From assembly GCA_900554345.1 (NCBI GenBank), contig USHH01000032.1, positions 1-15,534 of the forward strand: a stretch of DNA of 15,534 nt. The letters are read 5' to 3'. Source of the stretch: an uncultured Bacteroidales bacterium. Lineage in GTDB: Bacteria; Bacteroidota; Bacteroidia; Bacteroidales; Muribaculaceae. A program made the translations under genes and the position numbers. The notes under the pieces are model-generated. The model was given only the letters and a program-made list of their open reading frames with translations. It was not told the DNA's origin and searched no databases. Positions 6,982-14,110 of the stretch are shown in pieces (position 1 is the stretch's first letter; each line of letters begins with the position of its first letter).

Positions 6982-7743
6982 TTAAACGTTCTTGAGGTCG
7001 CCGAGAGGATATTTCTCAAACATGTGGTCGGCCATCCACTCGTTGGCCTTTTCGGGCGAGAGCTTCCAGCCGGAGTTGCAGGTAGCCACAACCTCGACCA
7101 CCGAAGTACCCTTCTTTGCGAGGGCGTTCTCGAAGGCTTTCTTGAGGGCTGCCTTTGTCTTGCGCACGGCGGCGGGAGTATGCACGGCCTGACGTGTCAC
7201 GTAGCATGTGCCGTCGAGAATGGCCATGAGGTTGGTGATCTCGAGGGGGTGTCCGTTGAGGTCGACGCGGCGTCCGTAGGGAGTTGTGGCTGTCTTCTGG
7301 CCCACGAGCGTTGTCGGAGCCATCTGGCCGCCTGTCATGCCGTAGATGGCGTTGTTGACGAATACCATCACGATGTTCTCGCCACGGTTGGCGGCGTGGA
7401 TAGACTCGGCTGTGCCGATAGCCGACATGTCGCCGTCGCCCTGGTATGTGAAGACCACATTGTCGGGCCAGAGGCGGTTGATGGCTGTGGCCACGGCGGG
7501 AGCGCGGCCGTGGGCGGCTTCAACCCAGTCGACGTCGATGTAGTTGTAGGCGAAGACGGCACATCCCACGGGGGAGATGCCGACGGTGCGGTCGGTGAGG
7601 TTGAGCTCGGCGATCACCTCGGCCAGAAGCTTGTGGATCACACCGTGGCTGCAGCCTGGGCAATAGTGCATGTGCACTTCCTCAAGGAGCTCGGGTTTGG
7701 AGTAGACCTTGTTTTCCGGGCGGATTATATCTTGGATTTCCAT
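6982..7743 (-). CDS. korB: 2-oxoacid:ferredoxin oxidoreductase, beta subunit (thiamine diphosphate-binding)
   Basis: The product is 253 aa. An in-frame TTG lies 9 nt upstream, but the ATG at 7743 is the likely start (MEIQDIIRPENKVYSK). CPGC at residues 28-31, Cys61 and a Cys near residue 215 (ATCNSGWK) are placed to bind one 4Fe-4S cluster. GDGD at 102-105 followed by NN at 130-131 forms the metal and thiamine diphosphate site. With the alpha subunit it makes the catalytic core that decarboxylates the 2-oxoacid and passes electrons to ferredoxin. The length fits the Kor beta subunit better than the longer pyruvate-type beta subunits. It lies 23 nt after the alpha gene, in one transcription unit. 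The long plus-strand frames opposite it are codon-bias shadows. Confidence 0.9.
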   Translation of the reverse strand: MEIQDIIRPENKVYSKPELLEEVHMHYCPGCSHGVIHKLLAEVIAELNLTDRTVGISPVGCAVFAYNYIDVDWVEAAHGRAPAVATAINRLWPDNVVFTYQGDGDMSAIGTAESIHAANRGENIVMVFVNNAIYGMTGGQMAPTTLVGQKTATTPYGRRVDLNGHPLEITNLMAILDGTCYVTRQAVHTPAAVRKTKAALKKAFENALAKKGTSVVEVVATCNSGWKLSPEKANEWMADHMFEKYPLGDLKNV

Positions 7744-7766
7744 TGGTTTCAATAAGGGTTAGAGAC

Positions 7767-8852
7767 TTACTTGCTGATTAACTTCTGCTCGAGGGCATCC
7801 ACCACCTCTTCGGGGCTGGGGATGATGCCGCCGAGGCGGCCGAAATGCTCTACGGGGAGGGAGTCGTGGACAGCGAGACGCACGTCCTCGATCATCTGTC
7901 CGGCGTTAAGCTCTACGCAGAGCACGCCTTTCTTGCCCTCGGCGGCGCGGCGTACGGCCTCCGTGGGGAAGGGCCAGAGGGTGATGGGGCGCACGATGCC
8001 CACCTTGATGCCTTTCTCGGCGGCGAGCTCCTTGGCCTTGGTGCAGATGCGGGCGATGGAGCCGAAGGCCACGATGAGGTAGTCGGCGCCTTCGACGTCG
8101 ATCTCCTCCCAGCGTGTCTCGTCGCGCTCTATCTGGCGGTAGCGGTCCTGAAGCTGGTGGTTGATCACCTCCATGCGGGAGGATTCCAGCTCAAGGCTGG
8201 TAATGACGTTGCGTTTGCGTTCCCCTTTTCTTCCTGTCGCCGCCCAGGGGCACTGTTCGCGGATCTGATCGTCAGTGCGGCGCGGACGCGGTTCGGGAAG
8301 CACCACCTTCTCCATCATCTGGCCCACGATGCCGTCGGCGAGGATCATGGCGGGGTTGCAGTATTTGAATGCGAGGTCGAAGCCGAGACCTACGAAGTCA
8401 ACCATCTCCTGGACGGTGGAGGGAGCGAGCACGATCAGGTGGTAGTCGCCGTGGCCGCCGCCCTTGGTGGCCTGGAAGTAGTCGGCCTGCGAGGGTTGGA
8501 TTGTGCCGAGGCCCGGGCCTCCGCGCATCACGTTGAGGATGAGGGCCGGCAGCGAGGCTGCGGCGATATAGGATATACCCTCCTGCTTGAGGCTGACGCC
8601 AGGCGAGGATGATGATGTCATGACGGCTTTGCCGGAAGCGGCTCCGCCGTATACCATATTGATGGCGGCCACCTCAGATTCAGCCTGGAGCACCACCATG
8701 CCGGTGGTCTCCCAGGGCATGAGCTCCTCGAGAGTTTCAAGCACTTCCGACTGGGGAGTGATGGGATAGCCGAAGTAGCCGTCGCAGCCGTAGCGGATAG
8801 CGGCATGGGCGATGGCCTCGTTACCCTTCATTAGTCTTACCTCTTCTTTCAT
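7767..8852 (-). CDS. korA: 2-oxoacid:ferredoxin oxidoreductase, alpha subunit
   Basis: The product is 361 aa, with a pyrimidine-binding transketolase-like fold in the N-terminal half. YPITPQSE at residues 29-36 is the family hallmark next to the thiamine site. MTSSSSPGVSLKQEGISY and the GGPGLGTIQPSQAD loop follow. The C-terminal third is the transketolase C-like domain (YLIVAFGSIAR, GIVRPITLWPFP). The start at 8852 is taken because it gives MKEEVRLMKGNEA. The ATG at codon 8 has a GAGG purine stretch before it, so translation may begin there instead. It lies 80 nt after the ferredoxin-type subunit gene with no terminator between. It partners with the beta subunit; the substrate is uncertain (2-oxoglutarate or a branched-chain 2-oxoacid). 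Confidence 0.9.
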   Translation of the reverse strand: MKEEVRLMKGNEAIAHAAIRYGCDGYFGYPITPQSEVLETLEELMPWETTGMVVLQAESEVAAINMVYGGAASGKAVMTSSSSPGVSLKQEGISYIAAASLPALILNVMRGGPGLGTIQPSQADYFQATKGGGHGDYHLIVLAPSTVQEMVDFVGLGFDLAFKYCNPAMILADGIVGQMMEKVVLPEPRPRRTDDQIREQCPWAATGRKGERKRNVITSLELESSRMEVINHQLQDRYRQIERDETRWEEIDVEGADYLIVAFGSIARICTKAKELAAEKGIKVGIVRPITLWPFPTEAVRRAAEGKKGVLCVELNAGQMIEDVRLAVHDSLPVEHFGRLGGIIPSPEEVVDALEQKLISK

Positions 8853-8932
8853 ATTCAGTATGAATTGTGTGTATTCTTTTGGTTAGATCGGTATTATAAG
8901 ATACTGTGTGAAGCCGACAGCGGAGCCCGCGG

Positions 8933-9163
8933 TCAGTCTACTTTGACGCGATATACCTCTATGCAGGCGTCGGGACATACCCAAGCGCAGGAGCAGCATC
9001 CTGTGCAGGAGTCGGGGTTGGCCATGTAGGCATAATGGTAGCCACGGTCGTTCACTTCGTTGGGCTGCAGAGCCAGCGTCTTGGTGGGGCATGCCACCAC
9101 GCAGAGGTTGCAACCCTTGCATCGTTCGATGTTGACGGTAATTGCGCCTTTTACTTTTGCCAT
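8933..9163 (-). CDS. korD: 2-oxoacid:ferredoxin oxidoreductase, delta subunit (2x 4Fe-4S ferredoxin)
   Basis: The 76-aa product has two 4Fe-4S motifs: CKGCNLCVVACP and CTGCCSCAWVCP. This is the small ferredoxin-like subunit that carries electrons from the thiamine site to external ferredoxin. It is the first gene of the operon (delta, alpha, beta, gamma), with a promoter box at 9246-9253 and a leader of about 78 nt. The leader carries a short direct repeat (GTGTGATT at 9171-9178 and 9182-9189) one helical turn apart. Its length and cluster spacing are normal for this subunit. Confidence 0.88.
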   Translation of the reverse strand: MAKVKGAITVNIERCKGCNLCVVACPTKTLALQPNEVNDRGYHYAYMANPDSCTGCCSCAWVCPDACIEVYRVKVD

Positions 9164-9245
9164 GTCTATTGTGTGATTATGGTGTGATTGTTAGGTTCCT
9201 TGTGTCTTGGAAGCGCCCTTTCGGAGCCTCCTTTGATTGGGTCTA

Positions 9246-9253
9246 CAAAATTA
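9246..9253 (-). promoter_or_regulatory. Promoter box of the kor operon
   Basis: TAATTTTG on the minus strand matches TAnnTTTG. No good TTTG element sits at the usual distance upstream. The box abuts, and nearly shares, the T-run of the sirtuin terminator at 9256-9319. Confidence 0.45.
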
Positions 9254-9255
9254 AT

Positions 9256-9319
9256 AAAAAAAGGGAGGCCGGAAGTGTTTCAACGATATGTTTTGCAACA
9301 TAAAGTCACTCCTCCGGCC
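9256..9319 (-). terminator. Compound terminator after the sirtuin gene
   Basis: Read leftwards, GGCCGGAGGAGTG (9319-9307) pairs with CACTTCCGGCC (9277-9267), leaving a two-base bulge. The loop holds a second perfect hairpin, TATGTT-GCAA-AACATA. The stem is followed by CTCCCTTTTTTT, a good T-run. It lies 11 nt past the sirtuin stop. Its T-run runs into the promoter box of the kor operon. Confidence 0.7.
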
Positions 9320-9330
9320 CTGTTCGCGGC

Positions 9331-10029
9331 TTATCCGCGCCGCTTCTCCAGCAATTCAGCAAGGCGGCGCATCCCCTCTGTGGCCGTGGCCTTGATCACG
9401 GTGACTCCGGGAGGGGTCGGCGCGGGGTTCGGGTCGATGTAATAGACGGGCACTCCGTGGCGCACGTAATGCAGCAGTCCGGCAGCCGGATAGACATTGA
9501 GCGAGGTGCCGATCACCACGAAGATGTCGGCCTCGGCAGTGAGCTCCACGGCCTTCTCGATATTTGGCACAGGCTCCTGGAAGAAGACGATGTGGGGGCG
9601 CATCAGGTCGCCGTTGCGCCCGCGTGTCTCCGGAGTGGTGGAGAGATGGTCGATGTCGAGGCTCTCGATGTAGTCGGGGTCGGAGACGGAGCGTATCTTC
9701 ATCAGCTCGCCGTGGAGATGGAGCACGTGGCTGCTGCCGGCACGCTCGTGAAGGTCGTCGACGTTCTGTGTGATCACCCACACGTCGTAGTCTTTCTCCA
9801 GGTCCACGAGCGCCTTGTGGGCGGCGTTGGGCTGCTTGGTGATCAGGTCCTTGCGCCGCGCGTTGTAGAAGTCGTGCACAAGGGCCGGGTTGCGGCGGAA
9901 ACCGTCGGCCGAGGCCACCTCCATCACGGGATAGTTTTCCCAGAGCCCTCCGGCGTCGCGGAAGGTGGTGATGCCGCTCTCGGCGCTGATGCCCGCGCCG
10001 GTCGACACCACAAGTTTTGGCTTGCTCAT
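9331..10029 (-). CDS. Sir2-family NAD-dependent protein deacylase (class III-like, zinc-less)
   Basis: The 232-aa product is a normal length for a bacterial sirtuin (CobB type). GAGIS (11-15), FRDAGGLW (23-30), TQNVDDLHERAG (87-98), the catalytic His106 in HLHGE, and GTSLNVYPAAGLL are all present. Y55 and R58 (FYNARRK) match the Y-x-x-R pair that lets class III enzymes accept succinyl- or malonyl-lysine, so desuccinylase activity is likely. The protein contains no cysteine at all, so the usual four-Cys zinc site is gone. The region where it should lie (about 113-140) is a short loop of Asp, Ser and Thr. Related Bacteroidota sirtuins also appear to lack this site. The frame remains open upstream opposite ruvB, but the ATG at 10029 aligns with the family start and has a promoter box before it. 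It lies upstream of the kor operon, separated by a terminator. Confidence 0.88.
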   Translation of the reverse strand: MSKPKLVVSTGAGISAESGITTFRDAGGLWENYPVMEVASADGFRRNPALVHDFYNARRKDLITKQPNAAHKALVDLEKDYDVWVITQNVDDLHERAGSSHVLHLHGELMKIRSVSDPDYIESLDIDHLSTTPETRGRNGDLMRPHIVFFQEPVPNIEKAVELTAEADIFVVIGTSLNVYPAAGLLHYVRHGVPVYYIDPNPAPTPPGVTVIKATATEGMRRLAELLEKRRG

Positions 10030-10050
10030 ATCATTAAATGTTTTGATTTG

Positions 10051-10058
10051 CAAATATA
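10051..10058 (-). promoter_or_regulatory. Promoter box of the sirtuin gene
   Basis: TATATTTG on the minus strand matches TAnnTTTG. The transcription start would be near 10046, giving a leader of about 17 nt. No clear TTTG upstream element was found. Confidence 0.45.
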
Positions 10059-10112
10059 AGGATAAATACGATTCGATGGTTGCCGGCAAGGCGAAAATTC
10101 GCGGGATTTTTG

Positions 10113-10120
10113 TAATTTTG
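10113..10120 (+). promoter_or_regulatory. Promoter box of ruvB
   Basis: TAATTTTG matches TAnnTTTG and ends 8 bases before the ruvB ATG at 10129. The expected leader is about 4 nt, so the message would be nearly leaderless. It diverges from the sirtuin promoter 55 bp away. No clear upstream TTTG. Confidence 0.45.
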
Positions 10121-10128
10121 CAATCACT

Positions 10129-11169
10129 ATGGAAGGCGAACAGTTTGACATCAGGCGCAGCAGCGCCGAAAACGATAAGGAGAAGGACATCGAGAAAGCC
10201 CTGAGGCCGCTGAGCTTCGACGACTTCGCGGGGCAGTCGAAGATCATCTCCAACCTGCGGGTGTTCGTGCAGGCCGCGCGTATGCGCGGCGAGGCGCTCG
10301 ACCACACCCTGCTCCACGGCCCCCCGGGGCTCGGCAAGACCACCCTCTCCAACATCGTGGCCAACGAGCTCGGAGTGGGATTCAAGGTGACCTCGGGCCC
10401 CGTGCTCGACAAGCCGGGCGACCTGGCCGGCATCCTCATGAGCCTCGAGCCCCACGACGTGCTCTTCATCGACGAGATCCACCGCCTCCATCCCATTGTG
10501 GAGGAATACCTCTACTCGGCGATGGAGGATTTCCGCATCGACATCCTGCTCGACAAGGGGCCGGGAGCCAAGAGCGTGCAGCTCACGCTCTCCCCCTTCA
10601 CCCTCGTGGGCGCCACCACGCGCTCCGGCCTGCTCACGTCGCCGCTGCGCGCCCGCTTCGGCATCAACTGCCATCTGGAGTATTACGACCACGAGGTGCT
10701 CCGCGGCATCGTGAAGCGCTCGGCGGGACTTCTGAAGACGGGCATCTCGGAGGAGGCCGCCATGGAGATCGCGCTGCGCAGCCGCGGCACTCCGCGTGTG
10801 GCCAACGCCCTGCTGCGCCGCGTGCGCGACTTCGCGATGGTGGAGGGCAACGGATTCGTCGACATCAATATCGCACGCCGCTCGCTCGAGGCGCTAAACA
10901 TCGACCGCTACGGGCTCGACGAGATCGACAACCGTATCCTGCTCTGCATCATCGACAAGTTCAAGGGGGGGCCGGTGGGCCTGACCACCATCGCGACGGC
11001 GCTCGGCGAGGATGCCGGCACCATCGAGGAGGTCTACGAGCCCTTCCTCATAAAGGAGGGATTCCTGAAGCGCACGCCACGCGGACGCGAGGCCACCGAT
11101 CTGGCCTACCGCCATCTGGGACGCGTCAACCCCCTCTCGCCCGACTCCCTCTTCGATGATCTCGACTGA
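10129..11169 (+). CDS. ruvB: Holliday junction branch migration ATPase RuvB
   Basis: The product is 346 aa, the standard RuvB length. It is the hexameric motor that drives branch migration of Holliday junctions with RuvA and feeds RuvC. Visible elements: LRPLSFDDFAGQ (25-36), Walker A GPPGLGKTT (64-72), Walker B DEIH (115-118), sensor motif GATTR (161-165), SPLRARFG (171-178) with the arginine-finger region, and a C-terminal winged helix (about 265-340). The GC content is clearly higher than in the flanking intergenic DNA and the protease region. ruvA and ruvC are not in the window; separation of ruvB from them is common in this phylum. A polysaccharide flippase follows 103 nt downstream on the same strand. 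Confidence 0.97.
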   Translation: MEGEQFDIRRSSAENDKEKDIEKALRPLSFDDFAGQSKIISNLRVFVQAARMRGEALDHTLLHGPPGLGKTTLSNIVANELGVGFKVTSGPVLDKPGDLAGILMSLEPHDVLFIDEIHRLHPIVEEYLYSAMEDFRIDILLDKGPGAKSVQLTLSPFTLVGATTRSGLLTSPLRARFGINCHLEYYDHEVLRGIVKRSAGLLKTGISEEAAMEIALRSRGTPRVANALLRRVRDFAMVEGNGFVDINIARRSLEALNIDRYGLDEIDNRILLCIIDKFKGGPVGLTTIATALGEDAGTIEEVYEPFLIKEGFLKRTPRGREATDLAYRHLGRVNPLSPDSLFDDLD

Positions 11170-11208
11170 TAAATAATGTAGTATTCACCAGCGTGACGGT
11201 TTCCGACA

Positions 11209-11236
11209 GGCGGACGCTTTGAAAAGCGTCCCTGCA
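11209..11236 (-). repeat. REP-like hairpin, copy 3
   Basis: On the minus strand: TGCAGGGACGCTT, TTCA, AAGCGTCCGCCTG. The 8-bp perfect stem GGACGCTT/AAGCGTCC follows the same GCAG tetranucleotide as copy 2 and shares TGYAGGGAC with copies 1 and 2. It lies in the 103-nt gap between ruvB and the flippase gene. Confidence 0.55.
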
Positions 11237-11272
11237 TGCCGGGCAAGTCATGGCAGCATGAAATAATCAATA

Positions 11273-12793
11273 ATGTCTGGAATAAGGTCATTGGCCAAGG
11301 AGACCGCCGTGTATGGTCTCAGCAGCATCGTGGGGCGTTTCCTCAACTGGTGTCTCGTGCCCCTCTACGTCTATCTCTTCCCCGCCGAGGAATACGGCGT
11401 GGTGAGCTATCTCTACAGTTTCACGGCGGTGGCGCTCGTGGTGCTCAACTACGGCATGGAGACGGGTTTCTTCCGCTTCGCCAACAAAGATCCGGAGCCG
11501 GAGAAGGTCTACACCACGGCCCTCTGGTCGGTGGGAGTCACCTCGCTGATATTCATCGTCTTGCTGACGATGCTCCTCGCCCCGGTGGCCGATGCCATGC
11601 TGCTGCCCGGCGACGGCCTCTACGTGTGGCTGCTCGGAGTGACGGTGGCTGTCGACGCCTTCTCCAACATACCTTTCGCCTATCTCCGCTATAGGAAGAA
11701 GGCCTTCACCTTCGCGGGCATCAAGCTGCTCAACGTCTTCCTCACCATAGCGCTCAACCTCTTCTTCCTGCTCGGCTGCCCGGCGATCGCGGAGCGCTGG
11801 CCCGGGTTGATAGGATGGTTCTACGACGCGGCTGGAGGCAGCTCTTTCGGCATCGGGTGGATCTTCGTGGCCAACCTGATCTCGACGCTGGTGGTGCTGG
11901 TGTGCCTTCTGCCGCAGCTCGTGGGGCGGAAATGGCGCTTCGACGGCACGTTGCTGCGCACTATGCTGCGCTACAGCTGGCCGCTGCTGGTGCTCGGCGT
12001 GGCGGGCATCCTGAGCCAGAACATGGGGCAGATGATCATCCCCTACCTTTTCATGGGGGAGGAGGAGGCCGCCCGCGGCATGGTGGGCATCTACGGCGCC
12101 AACATCAAGATCGCCATCGTGATGGTGATGTTCACGCAGGCGTTCCGCTACGCCTACGAGCCCTTCATCTTCTCTAAGGCGAAGGAGGCGGGCGATGACC
12201 GGCGTACGGCCTACTGCGACGCCATGAAATACTTCATCATCTTCGGGGTGCTTATATATTTAGGAGTGATGAGCTATCTGCCGATACTGAAATACTTCAT
12301 CTCTCCGGGCTACTGGGAGGGACTGGGCGTGGTGCCGGTGATGATGCTGGCGGAACTCTGCTTCGGTGTCTTCTTCAACCACTCGCTGTGGTATAAGCTT
12401 ACCGACCGCACGCAGTGGGGGATGTATTTCTCGCTGTTCTGCTTCGCGCTGATGCTGGTGCTCAACGTGTGGCTGGTGAGGGCGATCGGCATTCCCGACG
12501 GCTACATGGGCTCGGCATGGGCGGCTCTGGTGAGCTACTTCGCGGTGATGGTGCTCTCCTATTTAGTGGGGCGCCACTACTATCCGCTCCCTTATGAGCT
12601 GGGACGCATCGGGGCCTATGTGGCTCTCGGTGCGGCGCTCTACGCCGGCATCTGCATGGCCTGGTGGGAGGATATGCCGTGGCTCGGCTTCGCGGTGCGC
12701 ACGGTGCTGCTGCTGGTCTACGTGGCCACGGTCGGCTGGTGGGAGAATGTCCCCGTGCTCAGCCGCCTGCTCCACCGCCTCGCCCGCCGCTGA
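11273..12793 (+). CDS. Polysaccharide flippase (Wzx/oligosaccharide transporter family)
   Basis: The 506-aa product is very hydrophobic, with about 12-14 membrane helices. The N-terminus (MSGIRSLAKETAVYGLSSIV then GRFLNWCLVPLYVYLF) is typical of the polysaccharide biosynthesis protein group of the MOP/MATE superfamily. These inner-membrane proteins flip lipid-linked oligosaccharide units to the periplasmic face for surface polysaccharide assembly. EEYGVVSYLYSF is the usual first-loop signature. No glycosyltransferase genes surround it, so it is an isolated flippase next to ruvB; I recall a similar pairing in other Bacteroidales but cannot check it here. It may be cotranscribed with ruvB, since no terminator other than the REP-like hairpin lies between. 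The substrate cannot be told from sequence. Confidence 0.85.
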   Translation: MSGIRSLAKETAVYGLSSIVGRFLNWCLVPLYVYLFPAEEYGVVSYLYSFTAVALVVLNYGMETGFFRFANKDPEPEKVYTTALWSVGVTSLIFIVLLTMLLAPVADAMLLPGDGLYVWLLGVTVAVDAFSNIPFAYLRYRKKAFTFAGIKLLNVFLTIALNLFFLLGCPAIAERWPGLIGWFYDAAGGSSFGIGWIFVANLISTLVVLVCLLPQLVGRKWRFDGTLLRTMLRYSWPLLVLGVAGILSQNMGQMIIPYLFMGEEEAARGMVGIYGANIKIAIVMVMFTQAFRYAYEPFIFSKAKEAGDDRRTAYCDAMKYFIIFGVLIYLGVMSYLPILKYFISPGYWEGLGVVPVMMLAELCFGVFFNHSLWYKLTDRTQWGMYFSLFCFALMLVLNVWLVRAIGIPDGYMGSAWAALVSYFAVMVLSYLVGRHYYPLPYELGRIGAYVALGAALYAGICMAWWEDMPWLGFAVRTVLLLVYVATVGWWENVPVLSRLLHRLARR

Positions 12794-12811
12794 CTGATAT
12801 GGTGAAATATA

Positions 12812-12844
12812 AAGGAGGCTGTGGCGTTATTGCACAGCCTCCTT
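12812..12844. terminator. Bidirectional hairpin between flippase and serpin genes
   Basis: AAGGAGGCTGTG (12812-12823) pairs perfectly with CACAGCCTCCTT (12833-12844) over a 9-nt loop. It sits 18 nt after the flippase stop and 19 nt after the serpin stop on the other strand. The minus-strand side runs into CCTTTATATTTC, a weak T-rich tail, so it fits the serpin operon slightly better. Confidence 0.75.
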
Positions 12845-12863
12845 ATATGAATGTGACAGGCGG

Positions 12864-14099
12864 TCAGAATTTTGTCACTTTCCCGCAAATCAGGATGGCT
12901 CCGGTGCTGTTCTCCTGAATGAAGAAGAGGAACGGGCTGTCGACTATGAACTCGCCTTTTTCAAAAGATGGTGAAGTGAACGTGTCATTGGCCGAGCCGG
13001 CAGCGGCAGTGGTGCCGTTCTCGTCCACCTCCACCACAACAGAATGATATACCTCGTTCATGCAGAGGTGGGAGTCTGATATCCGGCTGAAATCGGCGGA
13101 GTCTTCGAGGAAAGCCGATGAAAGGCCCATTTCCGCCAGTATGCCTCCCAGCATCTGGTCATCCGAAATGCGGAACTTCGGGATTGCGAGATTGAATTCC
13201 ATGACTGAGGATTTTCCTTGTGCTTCGGAAGTGAGATCAGCAGACGTGAGTGTGGCCACTATTTCGTTGAAGTCGAGGCCTTCCTTAGGCATCATGATGA
13301 CCATAGAGAAAGATCCGTTGCCATAAGGAAGCCAGATAGCGCCGAAAGAGGGGGTGTCTTTATATACTGCAACCCGACCTGAGGCATGCATCATATCGGC
13401 TTTAGATATAGAGCCGTCGATGTTATGGAAATCATCGGAATTGGTCGATGCCGGATTGAACTTCTCTTTCCATTCACCTTTGAAGCATAATGCGTTCACC
13501 GTTACCAACGGACCGAAAGCAGGGCTTTTCAGCAGTTGCTTTATCATACCATCGGTGTGGTCGGAAACCCAATTGTTGATGACCTCGTGCTGATTGCCGC
13601 TGCCGAAGTCGCAAGCTACGGTCTCCGCATCAAACAGTGTGCTGAGCTCTCGTGAGAATTCAGGATTAAACCGGAAGGATTCTGACATCCATAAGGAGTT
13701 GGCAATTTTGAGGTCGCAGAGAGCGTCTGCCCGAGGCAGCTCTTTCTGATAAGTGGAATACAAGGCGTTGAGCTCATCGATATTCGATGATCCGAGCAGC
13801 GTGAGAAATTCGTCGAGAGTATTTCCTGAAGCGCCGTTTGCCAGCATGGATAGCATATAGCCCATGCTCATGGGGCTGATGGCCTGGTTATCGTCTGACG
13901 TCTTTGATACAGTCTTAAAGAGGTCGATGGCAAACTGGTTTGATTCAGTGACGATTTTCTTCTGTTCGGATGTTAATGAGATTTGAATCGGCCTGTTGTC
14001 TGTGCGATTTTCCGGCTTGTCTCCGGATGTGCAGCTCCAGAGAGCTGCTGCCATCACCGATATGATGACATATCGCAGAAAATGATAGTTGGTCTTCAT
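12864..14099 (-). CDS. Serpin-family protease inhibitor, lipoprotein
   Basis: The product is 411 aa. Translation could begin at a TTG at 14108, but the ATG at 14099 (MKTNYHFLRYVIISVM) is the better start. The lipobox ALWSC puts the lipid on Cys23, so the protein is expected in the membrane, perhaps on the cell surface. The rest is a full-length serpin: LSMLANGASGNTLDEFL near the N-terminus, FKGEWKEKFNPA, and DSPFLFFIQENSTGAILICGKV at the end (given here in pieces in order). The hinge of the reactive loop, ENGTTAAAG (360-368), keeps the small residues that inhibitory serpins need. The scissile bond should fall near TFTSPS (373-378), with Ser376 as the estimated P1. It lies 11 nt after the C10 protease gene in one operon, which suggests it guards the cell or host milieu against proteolysis. 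Confidence 0.88.
   Translation of the reverse strand: MKTNYHFLRYVIISVMAAALWSCTSGDKPENRTDNRPIQISLTSEQKKIVTESNQFAIDLFKTVSKTSDDNQAISPMSMGYMLSMLANGASGNTLDEFLTLLGSSNIDELNALYSTYQKELPRADALCDLKIANSLWMSESFRFNPEFSRELSTLFDAETVACDFGSGNQHEVINNWVSDHTDGMIKQLLKSPAFGPLVTVNALCFKGEWKEKFNPASTNSDDFHNIDGSISKADMMHASGRVAVYKDTPSFGAIWLPYGNGSFSMVIMMPKEGLDFNEIVATLTSADLTSEAQGKSSVMEFNLAIPKFRISDDQMLGGILAEMGLSSAFLEDSADFSRISDSHLCMNEVYHSVVVEVDENGTTAAAGSANDTFTSPSFEKGEFIVDSPFLFFIQENSTGAILICGKVTKF
14029..14058 (-). repeat. Signal-peptide DNA shared with the C10 protease gene (copy in serpin)
   Basis: Thirty bases encoding VMAAALWSCT match 15267-15296 in the C10 protease gene with one mismatch, while the flanking codons differ. 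Confidence 0.75.
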
Positions 14100-14110
14100 A
14101 TCCGTCAAAT

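Noticed and set aside
7024..8612. Long plus-strand frames (243 and 255 codons) opposite the beta and alpha subunit genes
   Set aside because: They mirror high-GC codon use of korB and korA; the translations are Val-, Gly- and His-rich with no domain.
9331..10692. A longer sirtuin fused to about 220 extra N-terminal residues
   Set aside because: The extension is antisense to ruvB, and the ATG at 10029 matches the sirtuin family start with its own promoter box.
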